Below are positions 1-9,819 of a stretch of 38,804 nucleotides of DNA, piece after piece. The stretch's first letter is position 1, and every line of letters starts with the position of its first letter. The notes beneath the pieces were generated by a model that worked only from the letters and a program-made list of their open reading frames with translations, was not told the DNA's origin and ran no database searches. A program made the position numbers and the translations under genes. The DNA is from Microbacteriaceae bacterium (GTDB lineage Bacteria > Actinomycetota > Actinomycetes > Actinomycetales > Microbacteriaceae): the NCBI GenBank assembly GCA_022701925.1, contig JAKONM010000141.1, positions 1-38,804 on the forward strand, read 5' to 3'.

Positions 1-2
1 CG

Positions 3-233
3 CTCGGCGCGCTGTTCGAGCGGGTCTTCGTCTCCGGCGAGCTGCTGCTGCTGAAGCCGGACCCGGCGATCTACCGCTACGCCGCGGAGGCCCTGGCGAC
101 GCCGCCGGAGGACCTGGTCTTCATCGACAACCGCGAGCCGAACGTGCGCGGTGCGGAGTCGATCGGCGTCACGGGCCACGTCTACACCGACCCCCAGCGC
201 CTGCGCCGCTTCCTGGAGGCCCTGGCCGCCTGA
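3..233 (+). CDS. HAD-like hydrolase, C-terminal part (truncated by window start)
   Basis: Open frame from the window edge: LGALFERVFVSGELLLLKPDPAIYRYAAEALATPPEDLVFIDNREPNVRGAESIGVTGHVYTD...; K-P-x-x-x-I-Y and FIDN(R) motifs of HAD subfamily IA. Confidence 0.8.
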   Translation, partial: LGALFERVFVSGELLLLKPDPAIYRYAAEALATPPEDLVFIDNREPNVRGAESIGVTGHVYTDPQRLRRFLEALAA

Positions 234-293
234 TCCCTCTCCCTGCCCCGGCACGGCGGGACTACCGGGAGGGTCTCGGGACTTGCAGACACC

Positions 294-1355
294 GTGAGCC
301 TGCTCTTCTCCCCCATCCGCCTGCGCGGCACCGAGCTGCGGAACCGCCTGTGGATCGCGCCGATGTGCCAGTACTCGTGCGAGGCCGGGGACGGCGTGCC
401 CGGCGACTGGCACCTGGTGCACCTGTCCGCGCTCGCCCGCGGCGGCGCCGGCCTGGTGCTGACCGAGGCGGCGGCCGTGTCGCCGGAGGGCCGCATCAGC
501 CCGCAGGACGCCGGCGTCTGGGACGACGCGCAGGAGGCCGCCTGGACGCGCATCGTGCAGGTCGTCCACGACCTGGGCGGGACGATCGGCGTGCAGCTGG
601 CCCACGCCGGCCGCAAGGCGTCGACCCGGCGCCCGTGGGACCGGCCGCAGGGCTCGGTGCCGGCGTCGGAGGGCGGTTGGACCGCGGTCGCCCCCTCCGC
701 CGTGGCCTACCCGGGCTACGCCGAGCCGGAGGCGCTGACCGAGCAGGCCGTCGCGACCGTGGTCGAGGACTTCGCCGCCGCGACGGCCCGCTCCGTGCGC
801 GCCGGCTTCGACGTGCTGGAGGTGCACGCGGCCCACGGCTACCTGCTGCACCAGTTCCTGTCGCCGCTCAGCAACACCCGCGACGACGCCTGGGGCGGTC
901 CGCTCGAGCACCGCGCGCGGCTGCTGCTCGACGTCGTGCGGGCGGTGCGCGCCGAGGCGGGCGACCGGCCGGTGCTGGTGCGCCTGTCGGGCACCGACTG
1001 GACGGAGGGCGGCTGGACGATCGAGGACACCGCCGTCGTCTCGCGGTGGGCGCGGGAGGCGGGCGCCGACCTGATCGACGTCTCGTCCGGCGGCAACGTG
1101 CCGGCCCGCATCGCGACCGGCCCCGGCTACCAGGTGCCGCTGGCCGGGCGGGTGCGCGACGCGGGGCTGGTCGCCAGCGCCGTCGGCCTGATCACGGAGG
1201 CCGAGCAGGCCGAGCAGGTGCTCGCCGAGGGCCGCGCCGACGCGGTGATGATCGCCCGCGCCGCCCTGCGCGACCCGAACACGCCGCTGCACTGGCAGCA
1301 GCGCCTCGACGGCGCGGCGCCCTGGCCCGCGCAGTACGAGCGCGCCGCGGTGTGA
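294..1355 (+). CDS. NADH:flavin oxidoreductase / Old Yellow Enzyme family (YqjM-like)
   Basis: LFSPIRLRGTELRNRLWIAPMCQYS, QLAHAGRKAS, HAAHGYLLHQFLSPLSNTRDDAWGG motifs. Confidence 0.93.
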   Translation: MSLLFSPIRLRGTELRNRLWIAPMCQYSCEAGDGVPGDWHLVHLSALARGGAGLVLTEAAAVSPEGRISPQDAGVWDDAQEAAWTRIVQVVHDLGGTIGVQLAHAGRKASTRRPWDRPQGSVPASEGGWTAVAPSAVAYPGYAEPEALTEQAVATVVEDFAAATARSVRAGFDVLEVHAAHGYLLHQFLSPLSNTRDDAWGGPLEHRARLLLDVVRAVRAEAGDRPVLVRLSGTDWTEGGWTIEDTAVVSRWAREAGADLIDVSSGGNVPARIATGPGYQVPLAGRVRDAGLVASAVGLITEAEQAEQVLAEGRADAVMIARAALRDPNTPLHWQQRLDGAAPWPAQYERAAV

Positions 1356-1362
1356 GGCGACC

Positions 1363-1392
1363 GGCGCCCCGCACCGACGGGTGCGGGGCGCC
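1363..1392. terminator. Perfect 13-bp stem / 4-nt loop hairpin between convergent genes
   Basis: GGCGCCCCGCACC-GACG-GGTGCGGGGCGCC between the OYE-family gene and the CNNM gene; bidirectional terminator candidate. Confidence 0.7.
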
Positions 1393-1398
1393 GCCGGA

Positions 1399-2460
1399 TC
1401 AGCGGCGTCGCCCGGCGGGCACCGCCTCGCGGCGGGTCGCGTCCTGCACCTCGCCGACCAGCTCCTCGATGACGTCCTCGAGGAACAGGACGCCGCGGGT
1501 CGCGCCGTCCTCCTCCACGACGCGCGCCAGGTGCTGCCCGCCGCGCCGCATGGACGCCAGCGCGTCCTCCAGCTCGGCGTGGGCCAGCACGCTGGTCAGG
1601 CGGCGCACGAACTTGCCGGGCACCGGCACGTCGACCTCGTCGTCGTCCAGGTCGAGCACGTCCTTCAGGTGCAGGTAGCCGGTCGGCTCGCCCTCGTCGT
1701 CCACGATCACGTAGCGGGAGAAGCCGTTCTGGGCGACGGCGCGCTCGAGGTCGGCGGGCGTGGCGCCGACCGGCAGACCCACCAGCTCGGCCAGCGGCAC
1801 GCTGACGTCCGCGACCCGCTTCTCCGTGAACTCGAAGGCCGCCGTCAGCGTCGGGGAGGCGTCGTCGAGCGTGCCCTCCCGCCGGGAGGTGGCGACGATC
1901 GTCTCGACCTCGTCGATGGTGAAGGCGCTGGTCGCCTCGTCCTTCGGCTCCACCCCGACCAGCCGGACGAGGGCGTTGGTCACGCCGTTCAGGGCGAAGA
2001 TGAGCGGCCGGAAGACCCGCTCCACGAATACCAGGGGCTGCGCCAGCAGCAGCACCGCCCGGTCCGGCACGGAGAACGCCAGGTTCTTCGGCACCATCTC
2101 GCCGAACACCACGTGCAGGAAGGTGACGATCAGCAGCGCCAGCACGAAGCCGATGACGCCGACCACCTCCTCGCCCAGGCCGACCGCCTCCAGCGGGACC
2201 TCGAGCAGGTGGTGGATGGCGGGTTCGGACACCTGCAGGATCAGCAGCGAGGCGACCGTGATGCCCAGCTGGGTCGTCGACAGCATCAGCGTCGCGTGCT
2301 CCATGGCGCCGAGCGCCACGCGCGCGGAGCGCTTGCCCTGCTCCGCCAGCGGCTCGATCTGCGAGCGCTTCGCGGAGATGACGGCGAACTCGCTCGCCAC
2401 GAAGAAGGCGTTGACCGCCAGCAGCACGACCAGCCACGCCAGCCCGGCCCAGTCGCTCAT
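1399..2460 (-). CDS. CNNM (DUF21) / CBS-domain hemolysin-family protein, paralog 1
   Basis: MSDWAGLAWLVVLLAVNAFFVASEFAVISAKRSQIEPLAEQG..., LGITVASLLI, GEMVPKNLA, CBS-domain region. Confidence 0.9.
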   Translation of the reverse strand: MSDWAGLAWLVVLLAVNAFFVASEFAVISAKRSQIEPLAEQGKRSARVALGAMEHATLMLSTTQLGITVASLLILQVSEPAIHHLLEVPLEAVGLGEEVVGVIGFVLALLIVTFLHVVFGEMVPKNLAFSVPDRAVLLLAQPLVFVERVFRPLIFALNGVTNALVRLVGVEPKDEATSAFTIDEVETIVATSRREGTLDDASPTLTAAFEFTEKRVADVSVPLAELVGLPVGATPADLERAVAQNGFSRYVIVDDEGEPTGYLHLKDVLDLDDDEVDVPVPGKFVRRLTSVLAHAELEDALASMRRGGQHLARVVEEDGATRGVLFLEDVIEELVGEVQDATRREAVPAGRRR

Positions 2461-3800
2461 ACCTCGGCCGCCAGGCTCTCGCGGTTGTTCGCGGGCGCGT
2501 CGGGGTCGGCGCGGAAGCGCAGGCGGTCGATGCGGCGGCCCTCCATCCGCAGGACCTCCAAGGTGCCCTGCTCGACGGCCACGGTGTCGCCGACGCGGGG
2601 CAGGCGGCCGAGCTCGCCCACGACGTAGCCGGCCACGGTCTCCCACAGGCCCGACTCGGGCACGCGGACCCCGGCCTCCTCGCGGATCTCGTCGGGCCGC
2701 AGGATGCCGGGGAAGGTCAGGGAGTCGCGGGCCCGCACCACGCCGGCGCGGGTGCGGTCGTGCTCGTCGACCAGGTCGCCGACCAGCTCCTCCACCAGGT
2801 CCTCCAGGGTCGCGACGCCGGCGGTGCCGCCGTACTCGTCGATGACCACGGCCATCTGGTAGCCGCGGCCGCGCAGCTCGCCGAGCAGCGCGTCCAGCGT
2901 CATCGTCTCCGGCACGCGCAGCGCCTCCTGCTCGATCGCCCCGACGGGCACGTCGGCGCGGCGGTCGCGCGGCACGCCCATCGCCTGCTTCACGTGCACC
3001 AGCCCGACGACGTCGTCGACGCCCTCGTCGCCGGTCACGGGGAAGCGCGAGAAGCCGGTGCGCCGTGCCAGGTCCAGCACGTCGGCCGCCGACGCGCTGC
3101 GCGCCACGGTGCTCAGCCGGGGCCGCGGCGTCATAACGTCCGCCGCCGTGTGCCCGGAGAAGTTCAGCGTGCGGGTCAGCAGCGTGGCGGTGTCGCTGTC
3201 GAGCGCGCCCTCCAGCGCGCTGCGGCGCACCAGGGAGGACAGCTCCTGCGCCGTGCGGGCGCCGGACAGCTCCTCCTTGGGCTCGATGCCGAGCGCGCGC
3301 AGCACCCGGTTCGCGCTGCCGTTCAGCAGGCGGACCGCGGGCTTGAAGACCGCGGTGAACCCGCTCTGGAACGGCATCACCAGCTTCGCGATCTTCACGG
3401 GCAGGGCGAGGGCGAGGTTCTTCGGCAGCAGCTCGCCCAGGATCATCGAGATCACGGTCGCGATGAAGAGGCCGAGCACCGCGGCGACCGGGCTGACGAC
3501 GGCCTCCGGCACGCCGAGCGCCCCCAGCGGCACGCCGAGGAAGGCGCTGAGCGCCGGCTCGAAGGTGTAGCCGGCCAGCAGCGTGGTCAGCGTGATGCCC
3601 AGCTGGGCGCTCGACAGGTGCGTCGAGGTGATCTTGAGCGCGGCGATGGTGCCGGCGAGCCCCTTCTCACCGCCGCGCTCGCGCGACTCGAGGTCGGACC
3701 GGTCGATGTTGACCAGGGCGAACTCGGCGGCCACGAACAAGCCGGTGCCGAAGGTCAGCAGCAGGCCGACGCCGAACAGCAGCAGGTCGGTCCAGAGCAT
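2457..3800 (-). CDS. CNNM (DUF21) / CBS-domain hemolysin-family protein, paralog 2
   Basis: MLWTDLLLFGVGLLLTFGTGLFVAAEFALVNIDRSDLE..., GELLPKNLA, VIDEYGGTAGVATLEDLVEELVGD; 4-bp overlap with paralog 1. Confidence 0.92.
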   Translation of the reverse strand: MLWTDLLLFGVGLLLTFGTGLFVAAEFALVNIDRSDLESRERGGEKGLAGTIAALKITSTHLSSAQLGITLTTLLAGYTFEPALSAFLGVPLGALGVPEAVVSPVAAVLGLFIATVISMILGELLPKNLALALPVKIAKLVMPFQSGFTAVFKPAVRLLNGSANRVLRALGIEPKEELSGARTAQELSSLVRRSALEGALDSDTATLLTRTLNFSGHTAADVMTPRPRLSTVARSASAADVLDLARRTGFSRFPVTGDEGVDDVVGLVHVKQAMGVPRDRRADVPVGAIEQEALRVPETMTLDALLGELRGRGYQMAVVIDEYGGTAGVATLEDLVEELVGDLVDEHDRTRAGVVRARDSLTFPGILRPDEIREEAGVRVPESGLWETVAGYVVGELGRLPRVGDTVAVEQGTLEVLRMEGRRIDRLRFRADPDAPANNRESLAAEV

Positions 3801-3965
3801 CAGCGGGCTCCGGAGCAGCGGGGTGAGGGCGCGGGTGAGGGCGAACTGTCGTCCATCAGACCGCAGAGGCTACCGGTCGCGCCCGCGCGGCGGGGCGTGC
3901 GTCCGCGCTCGGCGAACCGCGCTGCACGCGCCGTCGCGCCGCCCGCCCCGAGGCCGGGCGCGGGG

Positions 3966-5402
3966 TCACCACCCGACCGGCAGCGGTTTGCCCTCCTCGT
4001 AGCCCGCGGCGGACTGCACGCCGACGACCGCGCGCTCGCGGAACGACGGCAGGTCGGCGGCGCCCGCGTAGGTGAAGGACGAGCGCACGCCCGTCGTGAT
4101 GGTGTCGAGCAGGTCCTCGACGCCCGGGCGCAGCGGGTCGATCAGGATGCGGGAGGAGGAGATCCCCTCCGCGAACAGGCGCTTGCGCGCCAGGTCCCAC
4201 GGGTCCTGGTCGCCGAAGCGGGCGCTGACCGCCTTGGTCGAGGCCATGCCCCAGCTCTGCTTGAACAGCGATCCGTCGTCGGCGCGCTCGAGCACGCCGG
4301 GCGCCTCGATCGTGCCCGCGAACCAGGATCCGATCATCACGGAGGAGGCGCCCGCGGCCAGGGCCAGCGCCACGTCGCGCGGGTACCGCACGCCACCGTC
4401 CGCCCACACGTGGGCGCCCAGGGCGTGCGCGGCCTCGGCGGTCTCGAGCACCGCGGAGAACTGGGGTCGCCCGACCGCGGTCATCATCCGGGTCGTGCAC
4501 ATCGCGCCGGGGCCGACGCCGACCTTGACGATCGTGGCGCCCGCGCCGACCAGGTCGCGGGTCGCCTGCGCGGTCACCACGTTGCCGGCGACGATCGGCA
4601 GGCCGAGGTCCAGGGCGGCCACCGTTTCGAGCGCCTGCAGCATCTGCTCCTGGTGGCCGTGCGCGGTGTCGAGCACCAGCACGTCGACGCCGAGGTCCGC
4701 CAGCCGGCGCGCCCGGCCCGCCGCGTCGCCGTTGACGCCGAGTGCCGCGGCGACCCGCAGGCGTCCCCGGGCGTCCAGCGCCGGCGCGTAGACCGCCTGG
4801 CGCACCGCGCTGCGGGGGCTGGTCGTGCCGGCGAGCACGCCGTCCTCCAGCACGACCGCGAACTGCCGACCGCTCGTCGCGAGCGCCGTGAACACCTCGT
4901 GCGGCCCGCCCGTCGCCGCGTCGAGCAGCACGTCGCCGCCCGACGCGAGGTCGCCGAGCCGCTGCCCGGGAGCGGCCGCGTCGATCGCCGCGGCGTCCAC
5001 CGCGCCGACGACCGCGCCGTCCGCGTCGACCAGCACGACGCCGCGATCGGGCCCGCCGGTGATCGTCAGCCGGGCGTCGAGCACCGCGTCGTCCGGGCTG
5101 AAGCGGAAGGCGCTGTCCCACCGCGGGGACTGCGCCTTCACCCAGGCGACCGCCTCGGCGAGCGCCGCCGGGTCCAGGTCCTGCGGCAGCACGCCCAGGC
5201 CGCCCCGGCGCGCCAGCGTCGCGGCCAGCCGGGGGCCGGTGACGGAGTTCATGTTCGCCGACACGACGGGCAGGGTCGCGCCCGTGCCGTCGTCGGGCTC
5301 CAGCGACACGGCCAGCCGGGACGGCACGTCCGACCGCCCCGGCACCAGGAAGACGTCGGAGTAGGTCAGGTCGTGCGCGGCCGGTGCCCCGAGGAATCGC
5401 AT
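3966..5402 (-). CDS. guaB1: GuaB1-family IMPDH-related protein (GMP reductase-type)
   Basis: MRFLGAPAAHDLTYSDVFLVPGRSDVPSR..., CBS-like insert, VKVGVGPGAMCTTRMMTAVGRPQFSAV, MIGSWFAGT. Confidence 0.88.
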   Translation of the reverse strand: MRFLGAPAAHDLTYSDVFLVPGRSDVPSRLAVSLEPDDGTGATLPVVSANMNSVTGPRLAATLARRGGLGVLPQDLDPAALAEAVAWVKAQSPRWDSAFRFSPDDAVLDARLTITGGPDRGVVLVDADGAVVGAVDAAAIDAAAPGQRLGDLASGGDVLLDAATGGPHEVFTALATSGRQFAVVLEDGVLAGTTSPRSAVRQAVYAPALDARGRLRVAAALGVNGDAAGRARRLADLGVDVLVLDTAHGHQEQMLQALETVAALDLGLPIVAGNVVTAQATRDLVGAGATIVKVGVGPGAMCTTRMMTAVGRPQFSAVLETAEAAHALGAHVWADGGVRYPRDVALALAAGASSVMIGSWFAGTIEAPGVLERADDGSLFKQSWGMASTKAVSARFGDQDPWDLARKRLFAEGISSSRILIDPLRPGVEDLLDTITTGVRSSFTYAGAADLPSFRERAVVGVQSAAGYEEGKPLPVGW

Positions 5403-5486
5403 GTCCGAAACGGTATCCACACCGCTCCCGCCCGGGGCGGCCGGGCGTAGCCTGGGGAACCGATCGCGGAGTCGGGCGGAACAAGG

Positions 5487-8400
5487 GTGGCGGATCAACA
5501 GGTGTCGAACCAGCTGACGGGGACCGAGGAGGGCGCGGGGCAGGAGTTCGGCGCGAACGAGTGGCTCGTGGACGAGCTCTACGAGCGCTTCACGGCGGAC
5601 CGGGACTCGGTCGACCGGTCGTGGTGGCCGGTGCTCGAGGCCTACCGGCCGGTGGACCCCGACGCGGTGCTGCACCCGCACGACGCGCCCGCCGAGGGCG
5701 CCGACGGCCCGATGTCGGAGGCCCCGGCCGAGCAGCCGGCCGCCGCCACGACGCCGTCGACCGCCGACGTCGGCCCCGGGGCCTCGAACAGCGACGCGGT
5801 GCCCCTGGCGCCCGCCGGCTCGCTGCCCCGCGACGAGCCGGTCGGCCGCGCGACGCCGCAGGCCGCGGCCGCCGCCCGCACGCCGGAGCCCGCCCCGACG
5901 GCGAACACGAGCTCGACCCCGGCGCCGGACGCGATCGGCGACGCGGAGACCAGCACCCCGCCGGTGCAGCGCAGGCCCTCGCAGGCCACGCAGAAGCAGC
6001 CGGGCGCCAGCCGCCCGATCCCGGCGGACGCGCCCACCCACGGCACACGGCAGGGGGTCGCGAACGACGACGTCGTGGTCCCGCTGCGCGGCATGGCCAA
6101 GTCGCTGGCCGTCAACATGGACGCGTCGCTGGCGATCCCGACCGCGACCAGCGTGCGCACGATCCCGGCGAAGCTGATGATCGACAACCGCATCGTCATC
6201 AACAACCACCTGCGCCGCGCCCGCGGCGGCAAGGTCAGCTTCACGCACATCATCGGCTGGGCGCTGGTCAAGGCGCTGACGCGCTTCCCCGGCCAGAACG
6301 TGCACTACGCCGAGGTCGACGGCAAGCCGTCGGTCGTGCAGCCCGGCCACATCAACCTGGGCCTCGCGATCGACATGCCGAAGCCGGACGGCTCGCGCGC
6401 CCTGCTGGTGCCCTCGATCAAGCGCGCCGAGACGATGCACTTCGCCGAGTTCGTCGCGGCGTACGACGACCTGGTCAAGAAGGCCCGCGGCAACAAGCTG
6501 ACGCCGGAGGACTTCGGCGGCACGACCCTGTCGCTGACGAACCCGGGCGGCATCGGCACCGTGCACTCCGTGCCGCGCCTGATGAACGGCCAGGGCTGCA
6601 TCATCGGCGCCGGTGCGCTGGAGTACCCCGCGCAGTTCCAGGGCGCCGCCGAGAAGACCCTGATCGACCTGGGCATCGGCAAGACCATCACCCTGACCTC
6701 GACCTACGACCACCGCGTCATCCAGGGCGCGGGCTCGGGCGAGTTCCTGAAGATCGTGCACGGCCTGCTGATCGGCGAGGAGCAGTTCTACGAGGAGCTG
6801 TTCGCCGCGCTGCGGGTGCCGTCCGACCCCATCCACTGGGCGCAGGACCTGAACCTGGACCTCGCGGACCACGTCTCGAAGACGGCCCGGGTGCAGGAGC
6901 TCATCAACGCCTACCGCGTGCGCGGCCACCTGCTGGCCGACGTGGACCCGCTGGTCTACGCGCAGCGCTCGCACCCCGACCTCGACATCCGCAACCACGG
7001 CCTCACGTTCTGGGACCTGGACCGCGAGTTCGTCGTCGGCGGCTTCGGCGGCAAGCGCGCCATGAAGCTGCGCGAGGTGCTGGGCCAGCTGCGCGACTCC
7101 TACTGCCGCACGGTGGGCCTCGAGTACATGCACATCCAGGACCCGGAGCAGCGCCGCTGGTTCCAGTCGGCGGTGGAGCGCGCCTACGCGAAGCCCACGC
7201 ACTCCGAGCAGATGCGCATCCTGGGCAAGCTGAACCAGGCGGAGGCGTTCGAGACCTTCCTGCAGACCAAGTACGTCGGCCAGAAGCGGTTCAGCCTGGA
7301 GGGCTCGGAGAGCCTGATCTCGCTGCTCGACACCGTGCTGCAGCGCGCCACGGACGAGGACGCGCTGGACGAGGCGGCGATCGGCATGGCCCACCGCGGC
7401 CGGCTGAACGTGCTGACGAACATCTGCGGCAAGACGTACGGCCAGATCTTCCGCGAGTTCGAGGGCACGCCCGACCCCCGGTCGCAGCAGGGCTCGGGCG
7501 ACGTGAAGTACCACCTGGGCACCGAGGGCGAGTACGTCTCCGCCACCGGCACCACGCTGCCGGTCACCCTGGCCGCCAACCCCTCGCACCTCGAGACCGT
7601 CGACGGCGTGCTCGAAGGCATCGTGCGGGCGAAGCAGGACCGCGACCCCGTCGCGACCTTCCGGGTGCTGCCGATCCTGATCCACGGAGACGCCGCGGTG
7701 GCCGGCCAGGGCGTCGTGGTCGAGACCATGCAGATGTCGCAGCTGCGGGGCTACCGGACTGGCGGCACCATCCACGTGGTCGTGAACAACCAGATCGGGT
7801 TCACGACCCCGCCGGACGACTCCCGCTCGTCGATCTACGCGACCGACGTCGCGAAGACGATCCAGGCGCCGGTGCTGCACGTGAACGGCGACGACCCCGA
7901 GGCCGTGGCCCGCGTCGCCGAGCTGGCGTTCGCCTACCGGCAGCGGTTCCACCGCGACGTCGTGGTCGACCTGGTCACCTACCGCCGCCGCGGGCACAAC
8001 GAGGGCGACGAGCCCTCGATGACGCAGCCGGTGATGTACCAGCTGATCGAGGCGAAGCGCAGCGTCCGCAAGCTGTACACCGAGGCCCTCGTCGGCCGCG
8101 GCGACATCACGCAGGAGCTGTACGACGACGCCCACCGCGACTTCCAGACGCGGCTCGAGCAGGCCTTCGCGGAGACGCACGACGCGCAGGAGCAGAGCGG
8201 TCCGGCCGTGGCGCCCGAGCCCGACGCCGACGCCGACTCGGTCGCCGACCTGTCGATGCCGTCGTCGCAGCAGGGCGACGGCGGGCAGCGGGTCGACACG
8301 CCGCAGCAGGTCTCGCCGGAGGTGCTGCAGCACATCGGCGACGTCTTCGCCGACGTGCCCGAGGGCTTCACCGTGCACCCCAAGCTGCAGGCCGTCATCA

Positions 8401-9461
8401 CCAAGCGTCGGGACATGCCGAAGACCGGCGGCATCGACTGGGCCTCGGCCGAGCTCTTCGCGATCGGCTCCCTGCTGCTCGAGGGCGTGCCCGTGCGGTT
8501 CAGCGGCCAGGACTCCGGCCGCGGCACGTTCACGCAGCGCCACGCGGTGCTGCACGACCGCGAGAACGGCGCGGAGTGGACGGCGCTGTCGCACCTGTCG
8601 GACGACCAGGGTCCGTTCTGGATCTACGACTCGCTGCTCAGCGAGTACGCGGCGCTGGCCTTCGAGTACGGCTACTCGGTCGAGCAGCCGGACGCGCTGG
8701 TCTGCTGGGAGGCCCAGTTCGGCGACTTCGTCAACGGCGCGCAGATCGTGATCGACGAGTACGTGTCGGCGTCGGAGCAGAAGTGGGGGCAGCGCTCCTC
8801 CGTGGTGCTGCTGCTGCCCCACGGCTACGAGGGCCAGGGCCCGGACCACTCGTCGGCGCGCATCGAGCGGTTCCTCCAGCTGGCGGCGCAGGACAACATG
8901 ACGATCGCGCAGCCGTCGACGCCCGCGTCGTACTTCCACCTGCTGCGCCGGCAGGCGGTCGCGCGGCCGCGCAAGCCGCTGATCGTCTTCACGCCCAAGT
9001 CGATGCTGCGCCTGCGCACCGCCGCCTCGAGCGCGGAGGAGCTGACCGCCGGCCGCTTCGAGCCGGTGATCGACGACGCCCGCATCACCGACGCCTCGGC
9101 CGTGACCCGGGTCGTGCTGCACAGCGGCAAGATCCACTACGACCTCGTGGCAGAGGCGAACAAGCGGCAGGACCTCACCACCGCGCTGGTTCGGCTGGAG
9201 CAGTACTACCCGGTGCCCCGCGAGGAGCTGCGCCCGGTGCTGGCGAAGTACCCGGACGCCGAGATCGTCTGGGCGCAGGACGAGCCGGCGAACCAGGGCG
9301 CGGCGCCGTTCGTGCAGCTGGAAGCCGTGAACCGCCGCTTCGAGGACGGTCGCGGCGTGCGCGTCGTCTCGCGGCCCGCCTCCGCGTCGCCCGCCGCGGG
9401 CTCCGCGAAGCGGCACGCGGCCGAGCAGGCCGACCTGGTGCAGCGGGTCTTCGCCCGCTGA
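5487..9461 (+). CDS. kgd: Multifunctional 2-oxoglutarate decarboxylase / dehydrogenase E1-E2 fusion (Kgd)
   Basis: GTG start; E2-like catalytic domain (TYDHRVIQGAGSGEFL) fused to ThDP-dependent E1 (MAHRGRLNVLTNICGKTYGQIFREFEG, HGDAAVAGQGVVVETMQMSQLRGYRTGGTIHVVVNNQIGFTT). Confidence 0.96.
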   Translation: MADQQVSNQLTGTEEGAGQEFGANEWLVDELYERFTADRDSVDRSWWPVLEAYRPVDPDAVLHPHDAPAEGADGPMSEAPAEQPAAATTPSTADVGPGASNSDAVPLAPAGSLPRDEPVGRATPQAAAAARTPEPAPTANTSSTPAPDAIGDAETSTPPVQRRPSQATQKQPGASRPIPADAPTHGTRQGVANDDVVVPLRGMAKSLAVNMDASLAIPTATSVRTIPAKLMIDNRIVINNHLRRARGGKVSFTHIIGWALVKALTRFPGQNVHYAEVDGKPSVVQPGHINLGLAIDMPKPDGSRALLVPSIKRAETMHFAEFVAAYDDLVKKARGNKLTPEDFGGTTLSLTNPGGIGTVHSVPRLMNGQGCIIGAGALEYPAQFQGAAEKTLIDLGIGKTITLTSTYDHRVIQGAGSGEFLKIVHGLLIGEEQFYEELFAALRVPSDPIHWAQDLNLDLADHVSKTARVQELINAYRVRGHLLADVDPLVYAQRSHPDLDIRNHGLTFWDLDREFVVGGFGGKRAMKLREVLGQLRDSYCRTVGLEYMHIQDPEQRRWFQSAVERAYAKPTHSEQMRILGKLNQAEAFETFLQTKYVGQKRFSLEGSESLISLLDTVLQRATDEDALDEAAIGMAHRGRLNVLTNICGKTYGQIFREFEGTPDPRSQQGSGDVKYHLGTEGEYVSATGTTLPVTLAANPSHLETVDGVLEGIVRAKQDRDPVATFRVLPILIHGDAAVAGQGVVVETMQMSQLRGYRTGGTIHVVVNNQIGFTTPPDDSRSSIYATDVAKTIQAPVLHVNGDDPEAVARVAELAFAYRQRFHRDVVVDLVTYRRRGHNEGDEPSMTQPVMYQLIEAKRSVRKLYTEALVGRGDITQELYDDAHRDFQTRLEQAFAETHDAQEQSGPAVAPEPDADADSVADLSMPSSQQGDGGQRVDTPQQVSPEVLQHIGDVFADVPEGFTVHPKLQAVITKRRDMPKTGGIDWASAELFAIGSLLLEGVPVRFSGQDSGRGTFTQRHAVLHDRENGAEWTALSHLSDDQGPFWIYDSLLSEYAALAFEYGYSVEQPDALVCWEAQFGDFVNGAQIVIDEYVSASEQKWGQRSSVVLLLPHGYEGQGPDHSSARIERFLQLAAQDNMTIAQPSTPASYFHLLRRQAVARPRKPLIVFTPKSMLRLRTAASSAEELTAGRFEPVIDDARITDASAVTRVVLHSGKIHYDLVAEANKRQDLTTALVRLEQYYPVPREELRPVLAKYPDAEIVWAQDEPANQGAAPFVQLEAVNRRFEDGRGVRVVSRPASASPAAGSAKRHAAEQADLVQRVFAR

Positions 9462-9477
9462 CCCGCTGCAGACGACG

Positions 9478-9513
9478 GACGCCCCCGCCGGTCCTCGGAC
9501 CGGCGGGGGCGTC
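9478..9513. terminator. Perfect 17-bp stem hairpin downstream of kgd
   Basis: GACGCCCCCGCCGGTCC-TC-GGACCGGCGGGGGCGTC. Confidence 0.75.
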
Positions 9514-9541
9514 GACGTGCACCGGTGTCACCGGTCGGGAC

Positions 9542-9570
9542 GGGCCGCGCGGCACTGCGCGGCGCGGCCC
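9542..9570. terminator. 9-bp stem hairpin at the end of rsrA
   Basis: GGGCCGCGC-GGCACTGCGCG-GCGCGGCCC, adjacent to the rsrA stop. Confidence 0.5.
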
Positions 9571-9812
9571 TAGTGGGCGATGGTGACGCGCAGGCTCGTG
9601 ACCACCTGCAGGCGCAGCGCCTCCGGCGCCGCGCCGTCCCGGCAGGCGCGCTTCACCGCGTCGGTCAGCACGCGGCCCACGTGGGCCTCGTCGGAGCAGT
9701 CGGTGCAGTTCGCCAGGTGCTCCGCGATGTCGGCGTACTCATCACGGCTCAGCTCCTGGTGCAGGTACTCCTCGAGCTCGGACTTCGCCTTCTCGCATCC
9801 GCAGTCGGACAT
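9570..9812 (-). CDS. rsrA: Anti-sigma factor RsrA/RshA-type, zinc/thiol redox sensor (ZAS family)
   Basis: MSDCGCEKAKSELEEYLHQELSRDEYADIAEHLANCTDC...; H-x3-C-x2-C motif plus N-terminal cysteines; directly downstream of sigR. Confidence 0.92.
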   Translation of the reverse strand: MSDCGCEKAKSELEEYLHQELSRDEYADIAEHLANCTDCSDEAHVGRVLTDAVKRACRDGAAPEALRLQVVTSLRVTIAH

Positions 9813-9819
9813 CGGACGG

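Noticed and set aside
1399-3800. Tandem CNNM/CBS genes as a possible unusual duplication
   Set aside because: Adjacent CNNM paralogs with overlapping ends are a common arrangement in actinobacteria.
2760-5450. 896-aa plus-strand ORF across the CNNM and guaB1 genes
   Set aside because: Antisense shadow ORF; composition (R, Q, H, G, D) is not protein-like.
3966-9416. 1816-aa ORF on the minus strand antisense to kgd and continuous with guaB1
   Set aside because: Only the guaB1 part (3966-5402) resembles a protein; the rest is R/H/V/Q-rich antisense translation typical of high-GC coding DNA.
5487-9461. Kgd E2-E1 fusion as an unusual megaprotein
   Set aside because: This fusion is the established actinobacterial form of 2-oxoglutarate decarboxylase/dehydrogenase.
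5384-9586. 1400-aa plus-strand ORF overlapping kgd in another frame
   Set aside because: Arg/Pro/Gly-rich frame-shifted shadow of kgd; no recognisable motifs.
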